A stretch of 14,849 nt of DNA from Clostridiales bacterium (GTDB lineage: Bacteria; Bacillota; Clostridia; Oscillospirales; Butyricicoccaceae), in the NCBI GenBank assembly GCA_019421385.1, contig JAHZFK010000052.1, positions 1-14,849 of the forward strand, read 5' to 3'. The first letter of the stretch is position 1. Each line of letters begins with the position of its first letter. A model generated the notes under the pieces. The model was not told where the DNA came from and searched no databases. It was given only the letters and a program-made list of their open reading frames with translations. A program made the translations under genes and the position numbers. Below, one piece after another: positions 6,515 to 14,793 of this stretch.

Positions 6515-9289
6515 ATGTTACATGAATATGTCAGAACCAAAAAGGAAGTATTTGACTATGTACGGGAAAAGACGCGCGTCTGTTCTAAAGAGACGGCGGA
6601 ACAGCTGACCGCGAATACCATCAGCAAAGAGTTGAACATCAGCCGTGCGCTGGCCAGTCAGTACCTCAATGAATTGGTGCGGGACGGCACGGTGATCAAG
6701 ATCAGTTCGCGGCCGGTATGTTTCCTGCATCGGAAAGAACTGGAGGATACCAATGGTGTTCGCCTGAGTACGGAGCCTTATATCAGCTGGGCGGAACTGG
6801 AGCAGGATCTATCGCGCGGCAGCAAGGGAAAACGCGATTTTGAAAAATTGATCGGCTATCATGGCAGGCTGGGCTACGCAGTCGAACAATGCAAGGCCGC
6901 CATCAAGTATCCGCCGACAGGGCTTCCCATTTTGATCGCAGGACAGGATGGTACAGGAAAAGGGTATTTGGCTAGTCTTGTCCATGAATATGCGCAAAAC
7001 TGCGATCTTATTGCAAAGGATACCAAGCTGTGCATCTTTGATTGCGCCGAGTACGAAAACACACAGCAAATCTCGGTTGCGCTGTTTGGACAGGCCGCGG
7101 GGCAAAATCGCAAGGAAAAAGCCGGTTACCTGCAATGCGCGGACAAAAACGTGTTGTACATCTCCGATATGCAGCTGATGAGCCTGGAAGCACAGGATAA
7201 ACTGGCGCAGCTTTTGGACAGCGGAAGCTATAAAACAGCGGATGAGCGGGAAGAAGTGCGGTGCAGTACCGTGCGGCTCATCCTGTCCACGGATATTGAG
7301 CCGGAAAAGCATTTATCCAAAAAACTGCTTCGCCGATTGCCGGTGCTCATCCACATGCCGTCCTTGAGCGAACGTCCAGCAGAAGAGCGGGAACAGCTGA
7401 TTTTGCATTTCTTCTGTCAGGAAGCGGAACGGGTGGGCCGGGATATCTACATTAGCAACCGCGTTTTCGAACTGTTGCTGCAATATGAATTTCCGGCAAA
7501 CATCGAGCAGCTGAAAAACTGCATTCAGATCAGTTGTGCCAATGCCCTGATCCAAACAAATGATCAGACAAAAGATGTTTCAGTCTATCTGTACCATCTG
7601 CCAGAGTATCTGATGGCAATGGCACGCGTCGGCAATGAGTTCAGTGAAGAGCAGCGAAGCATGATCAATGTGCGCAGCTTTGTTAAAGACGCCATGACGG
7701 AGACGATCAACCAGTATTACGAGTCGATCCTGAATGAATTCGAACAATACCGCGTGCAGCAGTATGAGCAGGAAACACTGCTCCAGAAACTGACCAAATG
7801 CTTCAATGCCTATTCCGATTATCTGGTATTCTCCAAGCGGTTTGCAAATGCCAAAATCGATGTCATTGAACGGGTGATGGAAAACGTCTTTCATTTGCTG
7901 ACGGATAAATATTATCTCCAGCTTCCAGGACATTTCCATTATGTCTTTTCCCGCTGCCTGTATCTGCAGATGCGCTCTGCCCAATTTGATCAGGATGAAC
8001 GCGTCGCACAGTGTCTTGCGCTGCTGGTGCGCATGTTCCCCAAAGAGGCGATCCTGACAGAGGAGATCTGCCGCATCATCGAGCAGAGCCTGGACATCAG
8101 CGTCAACGGCATGAGCCAGCTTCTGTTTATGCTGGGGCTGCAGCAATATAGCCGGAACGTCCGGCTGGATACTATTCGCGGCATTATCATTTGCCATGGA
8201 TATTCCACAGCCAGCAGCATCGCCAATGTGGTCAACCGTCTGACAGGCAGCTATGTGTTCGAGGCGATCGATATGCCGATCGAAGGGTCTGTGCAGGAAA
8301 TTGCCACGCGGTTCAAACGCTACATCAACTATGTGCCGGGGCCGAAGGACGCGATCCTTCTGGTCGATATGGGATCGCTGGAGGATATGCATGTGCTGTT
8401 AGACGGGCAGACCAATTTGAATTTGGGAATCATCAACAATGTCTCAACACGGCTTGCGCTGGATGTCGGCTACAAGATTTTGCAGAACATGCCGATACAG
8501 GAGATCCTTCAGACGGCTTGCGAAGAGTATGTAACAGCCTATAAGCTGGCGGAAAGCCGCCGGAAAATTGCAGCGGTGCTGTTCGTCAGCGAAGCGGGTA
8601 TATCGGTTGCCCGGAAGATGGCGGAACTGTTTAACAACAGCCTGCCCTGCCCGATCGAAGTGGAATTCATCGGCTATGATTATCTGCGCCTGATGCACCT
8701 CGGCGGGTTGGAAGAACTGAAAAGCAAGTACGAGATCCTGTTTGTATCCGGAACGGTCAATCCGGAGCTGGAGGAGTTGATTTACATCCCGATGGAGGAC
8801 ATTATCTCCTTCCGGGAGATCGAGCGAATCAACCGGATGCTGAGCCGCTATATGAAGGAGGATGAGCTCGAGGAGTTTAACCAGCGGCTGCTCAAGAATT
8901 TCTCACTGCAAAACGTCGTGCAGCATCTGACGATCCTGAACGTGGACAAGATTTTGGATCTGGTCAACATCGGCGTCGTCCAGCTGCAGCGCATGATGCA
9001 TCGCAAGTTTTCAGCGCAGACCATCATCGGGCTGAACATCCATATCTGCTGCTTGATTGAACGTCTGGTGACCAAGACGCCGATTGAAACCCATATCGAT
9101 CAGAAGAATTTTGAGCAGGAACAAAAACCATTTATCGGAATGGTGCGCAGTGCATTCCGCGAAATCAGAGAGCATTACAGCGTGGAATTCCCCATCAGTG
9201 AAATTGCGTATATTTACGATTACATCATCCATGATCCTCGCGCTTCGCAGATCGGGAAGGAGCAGACACATGAAATCAGTGACCATTGA
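6515..9289 (+). CDS. LevR-family PTS-controlled regulator with a degenerate AAA+ domain
   Basis: A 924-residue transcriptional regulator in the LevR/ManR layout: winged-helix N terminus (about 25-65), AAA+ domain (about 110-340), first PRD region (about 375-500), EIIA-Man-like domain (from 555, IICHGYSTASS with H561), EIIB-like domain (about 685-770), and second PRD (about 775-905, H843 in NIHICCLIERL). Such proteins read the phosphorylation state of PTS components and switch on the neighbouring PTS operon. Here the AAA+ domain is degenerate: Walker A is GQDGTGKG without the T/S, Walker B is VLYISD instead of LFLDE, and LFGQAAGQNRKEKAG stands where LFG..KGAFTGA is expected. The EIIB-like domain (LFVSEAGISV) lacks the usual cysteine. 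It likely activates or represses without sigma-54. The gene overlaps the next one by 20 bases. Confidence 0.85.
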   Translation: MLHEYVRTKKEVFDYVREKTRVCSKETAEQLTANTISKELNISRALASQYLNELVRDGTVIKISSRPVCFLHRKELEDTNGVRLSTEPYISWAELEQDLSRGSKGKRDFEKLIGYHGRLGYAVEQCKAAIKYPPTGLPILIAGQDGTGKGYLASLVHEYAQNCDLIAKDTKLCIFDCAEYENTQQISVALFGQAAGQNRKEKAGYLQCADKNVLYISDMQLMSLEAQDKLAQLLDSGSYKTADEREEVRCSTVRLILSTDIEPEKHLSKKLLRRLPVLIHMPSLSERPAEEREQLILHFFCQEAERVGRDIYISNRVFELLLQYEFPANIEQLKNCIQISCANALIQTNDQTKDVSVYLYHLPEYLMAMARVGNEFSEEQRSMINVRSFVKDAMTETINQYYESILNEFEQYRVQQYEQETLLQKLTKCFNAYSDYLVFSKRFANAKIDVIERVMENVFHLLTDKYYLQLPGHFHYVFSRCLYLQMRSAQFDQDERVAQCLALLVRMFPKEAILTEEICRIIEQSLDISVNGMSQLLFMLGLQQYSRNVRLDTIRGIIICHGYSTASSIANVVNRLTGSYVFEAIDMPIEGSVQEIATRFKRYINYVPGPKDAILLVDMGSLEDMHVLLDGQTNLNLGIINNVSTRLALDVGYKILQNMPIQEILQTACEEYVTAYKLAESRRKIAAVLFVSEAGISVARKMAELFNNSLPCPIEVEFIGYDYLRLMHLGGLEELKSKYEILFVSGTVNPELEELIYIPMEDIISFREIERINRMLSRYMKEDELEEFNQRLLKNFSLQNVVQHLTILNVDKILDLVNIGVVQLQRMMHRKFSAQTIIGLNIHICCLIERLVTKTPIETHIDQKNFEQEQKPFIGMVRSAFREIREHYSVEFPISEIAYIYDYIIHDPRASQIGKEQTHEISDH

Positions 9290-10130
9290 ACACATCGCCG
9301 GCATGAATTGCCATTATCGGTTTTATACCCTTTCGGACTTCTTCGCAGGCCTGCAGCGCAATGGGATCACACACGCAGAACTGTGGACCTGCGCCAGCCA
9401 TTTTCTGCTTGATGCACAGCACTGGCAGGATACCCGTGCGGTGCGGGATCTGGCGAGGCAATATGAAATCACAATCATCTGCCTGACACCCGAGCAGAAC
9501 AACCCCAAGCCGCATAATCTGGCAGCCAAAGATCCGGAGTTGATCGAACGGACATATCGGTATTTCTGCAATGCGGTCTGCGCGGCGGCGGAATTGGAAT
9601 GCAATTTGCTTTCCGTCAGCTCGGGATGGGGGTTTTATTCCGAACCGCGTGCAGAAGCGTGGAAACGTTCGGCAGAGATGCTGTACCGGGTCGCAGAATA
9701 CGCACATACACATGGCGTATGCCTCGCGATGGAAACGCTGCTGCCGCGGGAGACAACGCTGGTGCGCACCCTGACCGAAGCAAAGGAAATGCTGCGCACG
9801 GTCGGTTCCCAAGGGCTCAAGCTGAATTTGGATCTGGGGTCGATGGCAGCTGCAGGTGAAACAGTCGAACAGTGGTTTGCTGCATGCGGTGCGGAGATCG
9901 TGCACTGTCACTTTGTCGACGGCAACCCGACAGGTCATCTCGCCTGGGGCGAAGGAAACCGAAATCCAGGCGAAGATCTGAACGTGTTTGCGCAAAACGA
10001 CTATCTAGGCTTTTTTTCGTTGGAGCTGCTCTCGCCGGAATACTACCAGACGCCATGGCTGGCCGAGCAGAAAAGCCTGAAAGCCTTATCGCCATGGTTG
10101 GAGACAACGGGAAAGGAGGGGTACAGATGA
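9270..10130 (+). CDS. FrlC-like sugar (phosphate) 3-epimerase, TIM barrel
   Basis: A 286-residue member of the xylose isomerase-like/AP endonuclease 2 barrel family, cytoplasmic. The four metal ligands of the tagatose/psicose 3-epimerase and FrlC group can be placed: E155 (LAMETLLPRE), D188 (LNLDLGSM), H214 (VHCHFVDGNP) and E252 (FSLELLSPEYY). FrlC interconverts fructoselysine and its C3 epimer psicoselysine. With a deglycase and PTS in the same operon, a similar task on an Amadori compound is likely, but the exact substrate is inferred. The start is ATG 9270, inside the regulator's end, with GGAAGGAG just upstream; an open frame continues further upstream but only as overlap with the regulator. 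Its stop overlaps the EIIA start in ATGA. Confidence 0.75.
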   Translation: MKSVTIEHIAGMNCHYRFYTLSDFFAGLQRNGITHAELWTCASHFLLDAQHWQDTRAVRDLARQYEITIICLTPEQNNPKPHNLAAKDPELIERTYRYFCNAVCAAAELECNLLSVSSGWGFYSEPRAEAWKRSAEMLYRVAEYAHTHGVCLAMETLLPRETTLVRTLTEAKEMLRTVGSQGLKLNLDLGSMAAAGETVEQWFAACGAEIVHCHFVDGNPTGHLAWGEGNRNPGEDLNVFAQNDYLGFFSLELLSPEYYQTPWLAEQKSLKALSPWLETTGKEGYR

Positions 10131-10534
10131 AGCGTTTTGTTCTGGCATCGCATGGGAATTTTGCAGCCGGGATCATGGATTCGCTGGAGCTAATCATGGG
10201 ACCGCAAAACAATTTTGAAGCGTTCTGCGCGTATCGTGATGGCGAAAACGACATCAAAGACCGCGTGCGGGCGATCGTGGATGCTAAAAAACCTGGCGAG
10301 GATCTGATTGTTGTGACCGATGTGTTCCGCGGCAGTGTGAACAATGAGTTCATGAACTATACCGATCGCCCCGGCATCTATGTCATTGCCGGCATGAACC
10401 TGGCGCTGTTGCTGGAACTGCAGGTCAATCAGGATCTGGACAGTGTTACCATGATACGCGCTGCAATCCGGTCTGCACAAGAGACCATTCTATTCTGCAA
10501 TGAAAAGACAGAAGTGCAGGATGAGGATTTTTAA
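10127..10534 (+). CDS. PTS mannose-family EIIA component
   Basis: A 135-residue cytoplasmic protein. Its start FVLASHGNFAAGIMDSLELI carries the phosphate-accepting histidine H9, as in EIIA-Man, and VVTDVFRGSVNNEF matches the family's conserved DxFGGSP.N segment with changes (R for G, V for P). It takes phosphate from HPr and passes it to EIIB. ATG 10127 has GGAGGGG close upstream (10115-10121) and overlaps the epimerase stop by 4 bases, which suggests coupled translation. The D/E-rich end (VQDEDF) is unremarkable. Confidence 0.88.
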   Translation: MKRFVLASHGNFAAGIMDSLELIMGPQNNFEAFCAYRDGENDIKDRVRAIVDAKKPGEDLIVVTDVFRGSVNNEFMNYTDRPGIYVIAGMNLALLLELQVNQDLDSVTMIRAAIRSAQETILFCNEKTEVQDEDF

Positions 10535-10552
10535 GAGAAGAGGAGGAGTAAT

Positions 10553-11023
10553 ATGATCAAGTTGATGCGTGTGGACCACCGTCTGCTGCATGGGCAAGTG
10601 GCTTTCTCTTGGACCAATGCGCTCGGCACGGATTGCATCCTGATTGCCAATGACAGCGTACCGACGGACGACATCCGGAAAACGACGCTCAAGCTCAGCA
10701 AGCCGAACGGGGTCAAGCTGGTGATCAAGACGATCGATGATGCGATTGCCGCCATTAACAGCGGCGTAACCGACAAGTACAAGCTGTTTATCATCGTCGA
10801 AACCATTCACGACGCCAAGCGCTTGGTCGAGGGATGCCAGACGGTTCGCGCGGTCAATCTGGGCGGAACCCGCAAGGCGGAGGATAAAAAAGCCATCAGT
10901 AAATTCATTTTTGCATCGGAAAGCGACATCGAAGACATTCGTGCCATGCTGCAGACCGGTGCGGAGGTGGAACTGCGTCAGGTGCCGTCGGACACCAAGA
11001 TCAAGGCGCAGGAAGTGATTTGA
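10553..11023 (+). CDS. PTS mannose/fructose/sorbose-family EIIB component
   Basis: A 156-residue EIIB. The N terminus MIKLMRVDHRLLHGQVAFSW matches the R-x-D-x-R-L-[IL]-HGQV signature; H13 is the expected phosphorylated residue. It accepts phosphate from the EIIA next door and gives it to the sugar as this passes through EIIC/EIID. AGGAGGAG lies directly before the ATG, 18 bases after the EIIA stop. Length fits the family (about 160). Confidence 0.93.
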   Translation: MIKLMRVDHRLLHGQVAFSWTNALGTDCILIANDSVPTDDIRKTTLKLSKPNGVKLVIKTIDDAIAAINSGVTDKYKLFIIVETIHDAKRLVEGCQTVRAVNLGGTRKAEDKKAISKFIFASESDIEDIRAMLQTGAEVELRQVPSDTKIKAQEVI

Positions 11024-11036
11024 AGGGGGCAAAAAG

Positions 11037-11804
11037 ATGATAGTACAAGCCATTCTGCTCGGCCTGATCGCGTTTATTGGCAAATGTGATCTGGCGACAG
11101 GAACGAATATGATCCAGCGCCCGATCGTTCTGGGACCGTTGGTCGGCCTGGTATTGGGCGACCTGCAAGCGGGTATCACGATCGGCGCAACGCTCGAACT
11201 CTTTTTTCTCGGCGCGGTTTCTGTCGGCGCGTATATCCCGCCCAATGTAATCGTCGGCGGCGTGTTGGGTACTGCTTTTGCCATCAGCACCGGTCAGGGC
11301 ACGGAAGCTGCCATCACACTTGCGATGCCGATCGCGTTAATCGCACAGGCGGTCGACAACGTGCTGTTCAGTTTGGTTCGTCCGCTGCTCGCGCAGATGG
11401 CCGACCGGTATGCGGCGAAAGGAAATGCCAAAGCGGTTTGCGTGATCCACATGTGCACCGGTTTCCTGACCTGCTCGATCCTGTTCCTGCTGACGTTTTT
11501 GGGCTTTGCCATCGGCAGCAGCAAGATGGAAGCGTTCCTCAACCTGATCCCTGCGGTCGTGACGGACGGCCTGAGCATTGCAACTGGCCTGCTGCCTGCA
11601 CTTGGCTTTGCGATGCTGGCACGCATGATCATGAACAAAAATGTGGTACCGTATTTCTTCCTTGGCTTTGTGTTGTCGGCGTATTTTGGCATCCCGATGG
11701 TCGGTATCGCGATCATTGGCCTGATCATTATCTTTACGACGATCAGCTTTAAGCCGCAGACGCAGATGGTTGACACAGTGGAGGTGGAAGACGATGACTT
11801 CTGA
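11037..11804 (+). CDS. PTS mannose-family EIIC membrane component
   Basis: A 255-residue, strongly hydrophobic membrane protein. Family signs are the start IVQAILLGLIAFIG, the segment RPIVLGPLVGLVLGDLQAG, and GATLELFFLGAVSVGAYIPP. Several membrane spans follow to about residue 235, then a short acidic tail (VEVEDDDF). With EIID it forms the sugar channel. GGGGG lies about 8 bases before ATG 11037, and the gene starts 13 bases after the EIIB stop. Its end overlaps the EIID start by 11 bases. Confidence 0.93.
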   Translation: MIVQAILLGLIAFIGKCDLATGTNMIQRPIVLGPLVGLVLGDLQAGITIGATLELFFLGAVSVGAYIPPNVIVGGVLGTAFAISTGQGTEAAITLAMPIALIAQAVDNVLFSLVRPLLAQMADRYAAKGNAKAVCVIHMCTGFLTCSILFLLTFLGFAIGSSKMEAFLNLIPAVVTDGLSIATGLLPALGFAMLARMIMNKNVVPYFFLGFVLSAYFGIPMVGIAIIGLIIIFTTISFKPQTQMVDTVEVEDDDF

Positions 11805-12609
11805 TAAGAAACTGACAAAAAAAGATATCCGCGGCATGTTTTGGCGTTCGCTCCCGATGGAGTTTTCCTGGCACTATGAACGCCAGATGCACATGGGCTT
11901 CACCTTTATGCTGGCGAAGATCCTGCAGAAGCTGTATGGCGACGACAAGGAGAAGCTCGCAGCCGCCTTACAGCGCCACATGGAGTTCTTCAACTGCACG
12001 CCCGCGCTTTCCAGCTTTATCGGCGGTATCATCGCTTCGATGGAGGAAAAGAATGCGAACAACGAGGAGTTTGACACCTCGTCCATCAATACGATCAAAT
12101 CCGCTCTGATGGGCCCGCTGTCCGGCATCGGCGACTCTATCATCCTTGGTACGCTGCGTATTCTGGCCGTCGGCATCGGCACTTCGCTTGCCATGCAGGG
12201 CAATATCCTGGGGCCGATCCTGTTTCTGCTGGTATTCAATGTGCCGAACTACCTGCTGCATTATCTGGGCGCTGTCAAGGGCTATGAGCTGGGCACGGAT
12301 TTCCTCGAGAAGATTCAGAAATCCGGGTTGATGGAAAAGTTCATGTTTGCAGCCGCATTGCTTGGCGTCATGGTGGTCGGCGGCATGACAAACGAGCTTG
12401 TCGTCGTATCTACGCCGCTCACCATCGGCGTCGGCGAAACCGCCAGCGCGTTGCAGGATATTTTAGACGGCATCATGCCGGGCCTGCTCAGCCTGGGCGT
12501 GATGGGCGCTTATTACAAGCTGCTTGAGAAAAAGGTCAGCGCGGTTTGGCTGATCGTTGGCACGGCTGTCCTGGGCATCATTTGCGCGCAGTTCGGCATC
12601 TTGGGCTGA
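11794..12609 (+). CDS. PTS mannose-family EIID membrane component
   Basis: A 271-residue EIID. After a charged N terminus it shows MFWRSLPMEFSWHYERQMHM, the usual EIID opening with FWRS, and later SALMGPLSGIGDSII, the conserved MGPLAGIGDS motif. Two or more membrane spans lie in the C-terminal half (FAAALLGVMVVGGM and VSAVWLIVGTAVLGIICAQ). The start is ATG 11794 with GGAGGTGG at 11780-11787; a TTG eight codons upstream is less likely. It overlaps EIIC by 11 bases. A 77-base gap without a terminator separates it from the deglycase gene. Confidence 0.92.
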   Translation: MTSDKKLTKKDIRGMFWRSLPMEFSWHYERQMHMGFTFMLAKILQKLYGDDKEKLAAALQRHMEFFNCTPALSSFIGGIIASMEEKNANNEEFDTSSINTIKSALMGPLSGIGDSIILGTLRILAVGIGTSLAMQGNILGPILFLLVFNVPNYLLHYLGAVKGYELGTDFLEKIQKSGLMEKFMFAAALLGVMVVGGMTNELVVVSTPLTIGVGETASALQDILDGIMPGLLSLGVMGAYYKLLEKKVSAVWLIVGTAVLGIICAQFGILG

Positions 12610-12686
12610 TCCCCTGTTTTCGGTATTCCGGCATTCCCGCTATACATCATAACCACCTTGTCAAAAGTAGAAAAGGAGTAAAAAAC

Positions 12687-13700
12687 ATGCTGAAATTTGA
12701 TGAAGTCGACTATCGCACCAATCTCAATGCACAGATCGATGCAATTGCAGAGGGAAAGAAGATCGCGGACGAGATCAGCAAGGAAGGGTTCAGCAACATC
12801 TTCTTTGTGGCTGTTGGCGGCACGATCGCCATGATGATGCACTTTGGTGAGATCGCCAAGCAGTACACCAAGATCCCGGTATATGTTGAGCACGCGGCCG
12901 AAATCGTGCTGACCGGACATTCCCAGCTGAACAAGGATTCGATCGTCATCATGGGCTCCAAGTCCGGCGATACCAAGGAGACCGTGGCGGCGGCCAAGTG
13001 GATGCAGGAACGCGGGATCCGCGTTGTGTCCATGGTGATCGACCCCAAGAGCCCGCTGGGCAGCCAGAGCAACTGGTGCATTCCGCTGAAGGTATTCAAG
13101 GGCGTGGAGTATGAATACCTGAACATGTTCGGCGTGTTCTATGGCCTGCTGGCAAACAACGGCGACTTCCCGCGCTTCGATGATTTCGTTGCACAGCTGA
13201 AGGCGCATCTGGCGGACGGCCTGGTGACTGCCCAGACCCGGTTTGACGCACGCGCGGCTGAGATCGCAAAGAAATACTATACCAGCCCGTATATGATGTG
13301 GCTGGGTGAAGGCGAGCTGTGGGGCGAGGTTTACCTCTTCACCATGTGCATCCTCGAGGAGATGCAGTGGCTGCGCACCAAGAGCGTCAAGTCCAGCGAG
13401 TTTTTCCATGGCACGCTCGAACTGGTCGAAAAGGATATGCCGGTATTCCTGGTCAAGAGCGTCGGCGCGTACCGCTGCATCGACGACCGTGCCGAGCGCT
13501 TCCTGAAGGATCACACGGATGAGCTGGTGGTAGTTGACATCAAGGACTACCAGATCGACGGCATTGACGAGGAATTCGCGCCGCTGGTTTCCCCGCTGCT
13601 TTCGACTGCGCTGCTCAACGGCCGTCTGTCCAAGCATTTTGAGGCCAACACGGGTCACGATCTGGATATGCGCCGTTACTATCGCCAGTTTGATTATTGA
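12687..13700 (+). CDS. SIS-domain deglycase, FrlB/FraB-like (Amadori-product 6-phosphate)
   Basis: A 337-residue cytoplasmic enzyme with two SIS domains (about 30-160 and 195-310). The first shows FFVAVGGTIAMM and VIMGSKSGDTKETV, the sugar-phosphate binding SxSGxTxE pattern. The second shows SSEFFHGTLELVEKD. FrlB/FraB-type deglycases split fructosamine 6-phosphates into glucose 6-phosphate and an amino acid. As I recall, Salmonella FraB uses a glutamate and a histidine 16 residues apart; here E225 and H241 have exactly that spacing. Together with the PTS and the FrlC-like epimerase this suggests fructoselysine or a related Amadori compound as substrate. AAAAGGAG lies 8 bases before ATG 12687. 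Other SIS isomerases (glucosamine 6-phosphate type) are a less likely alternative. Confidence 0.78.
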   Translation: MLKFDEVDYRTNLNAQIDAIAEGKKIADEISKEGFSNIFFVAVGGTIAMMMHFGEIAKQYTKIPVYVEHAAEIVLTGHSQLNKDSIVIMGSKSGDTKETVAAAKWMQERGIRVVSMVIDPKSPLGSQSNWCIPLKVFKGVEYEYLNMFGVFYGLLANNGDFPRFDDFVAQLKAHLADGLVTAQTRFDARAAEIAKKYYTSPYMMWLGEGELWGEVYLFTMCILEEMQWLRTKSVKSSEFFHGTLELVEKDMPVFLVKSVGAYRCIDDRAERFLKDHTDELVVVDIKDYQIDGIDEEFAPLVSPLLSTALLNGRLSKHFEANTGHDLDMRRYYRQFDY

Positions 13701-13732
13701 TTATTGAAACCATTTCTTCCCCAATCTCGTGG

Positions 13733-13768
13733 CCGGACGTATCTGCAGATGCGTCCGGTCGTGTTTTT
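13733..13768 (+). terminator. Rho-independent terminator after the deglycase gene
   Basis: An 11-bp stem with one G-T wobble (13733-13743 with 13748-13758) and a TGCA loop is followed by TCGTGTTTTT. It lies 32 bases after the stop and would end the regulator-PTS-deglycase transcript. Confidence 0.8.
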
Positions 13769-13812
13769 GACGTGGGTAGGGCAGGAAGGACGCAACCGGG
13801 AGGATTGTAAAA

Positions 13813-14466
13813 ATGCTGCAAGGCGCAATATTTGATATGGATGGACTGTTATTTGATTCCGAGCGCGTTTGGGACAGCTTGTGGTCTGCTTGCTGCCAAA
13901 AGATGGGCTTGCCACTGCCGCCGGCGTCTTTCTATGCCGAGGGGCGGGGCATGGCAGGCAAAAACTATGCTGAGCACGTCAGAAAATATTATCCGGATGC
14001 GGATGTTCCGGCGCTGATCCGGCTGCTGTTGCGTTTGGGGGATCAGCGGTTTGCCCAGGGCGTGCCCATGAAGAATGGTGCGCTGGAGCTGCTGGTATAC
14101 CTGCGGGCACAAAATATCCCGTGTGTGGTGGCCAGCTCCAGTCCGCGGAGCATGATTGAAAACAACCTCAGGCATGCGGGCATCACCAGCTATTTTTGCG
14201 CGTTGGTCAGCGGTCAGGATGTCTCGCGGTCCAAGCCCGATCCGGAGATCTTTCGGCTGGCAGCATCGAAACTGCAGGCGGAAATCTCCCGCTGCGTGGT
14301 GTTGGAGGACAGTCCGAACGGCGTGCGCGCAGGCCATGCGGCTGGCGCCATAACCATTATGGTGCCGGATCTGATTGCGCCGAACTCGCAAATCCAAAAG
14401 CTGTACAACTATTGCTGCCGGGATCTGCTGGAGGTCAAAACGCTGCTCGAACAGACGAAACTGTAA
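13813..14466 (+). CDS. HAD-family sugar phosphatase / beta-phosphoglucomutase-like protein
   Basis: A 217-residue HAD subfamily IA hydrolase. Motif I is IFDMDGLLFDSE (nucleophile D8, acid-base D10), motif II VASSS (S108), motif III lysine K141 in KPDPEIF, and motif IV VVLEDSPNGV (E165, D166). The helical cap lies at about 15-85. Members remove phosphate from small sugar phosphates or act as phosphoglucomutases. GGGAGG lies about 9 bases before ATG 13813. It follows the deglycase gene by 112 bases but behind a terminator, so expression is by read-through or by its own promoter, which I could not locate. A role in trimming sugar phosphates from the operon's pathway is a guess. Confidence 0.88.
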   Translation: MLQGAIFDMDGLLFDSERVWDSLWSACCQKMGLPLPPASFYAEGRGMAGKNYAEHVRKYYPDADVPALIRLLLRLGDQRFAQGVPMKNGALELLVYLRAQNIPCVVASSSPRSMIENNLRHAGITSYFCALVSGQDVSRSKPDPEIFRLAASKLQAEISRCVVLEDSPNGVRAGHAAGAITIMVPDLIAPNSQIQKLYNYCCRDLLEVKTLLEQTKL

Positions 14467-14610
14467 GAGATTATTGCGGCATCTGATACCAAATCATATT
14501 TTGGCTTGGCGATGATAGGTGTACTTTCTGACGAATATACGTTGGTTCAAAATGTTTCCGGTCAAGTTGTTTGAGCATGCATCCTGGATTGCAATATCAC
14601 TGGTGGTTCA

Positions 14611-14775
14611 TTACTTCTCATTGTCCGCGCGATCCGGCAGCGAAATCACCCGCAGTTCTGTCTCCGGATCGCTGATATACAGTTCCTCGCACTCACGTTG
14701 CGCTTCAGTCAGTGTGTTGATTGCCTGTTCGGTCGCACGGAACAGCGTGAAATACATCTTTTTATAATTCGGCAT
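14611..14775 (-). CDS. Small conserved-type protein of unknown function, 54 residues
   Basis: On the minus strand an ATG (14775-14773) preceded by GAGGTG reads MPNYKKMYFTLFRATEQAIN then a run rich in E and Q, ending in ADNEK with TAA at 14611-14613. It is short, soluble and probably mostly helical, without cysteines near a motif except one. Small proteins beginning MPNYKxMYF seem familiar to me from Clostridia, with no known function. The good ribosome binding site, the promoter-like sequence upstream and the protein-like composition support a real gene. The plus-strand frame covering the same bases (14519-14767) looks like a shadow. Confidence 0.65.
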   Translation of the reverse strand: MPNYKKMYFTLFRATEQAINTLTEAQRECEELYISDPETELRVISLPDRADNEK

Positions 14776-14793
14776 AAAATCACCTCTTCGTTT

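Noticed and set aside
7580..8392. Minus-strand frame of 270 codons
   Set aside because: It lies wholly within the regulator gene, is rich in H, D and Q as antisense shadows of this codon usage are, and has no recognisable domain.
12513..13658. Minus-strand frame of 381 codons opposite the deglycase gene
   Set aside because: The plus-strand SIS protein has conserved motifs and a ribosome binding site. The antisense frame results from GC-biased third positions.
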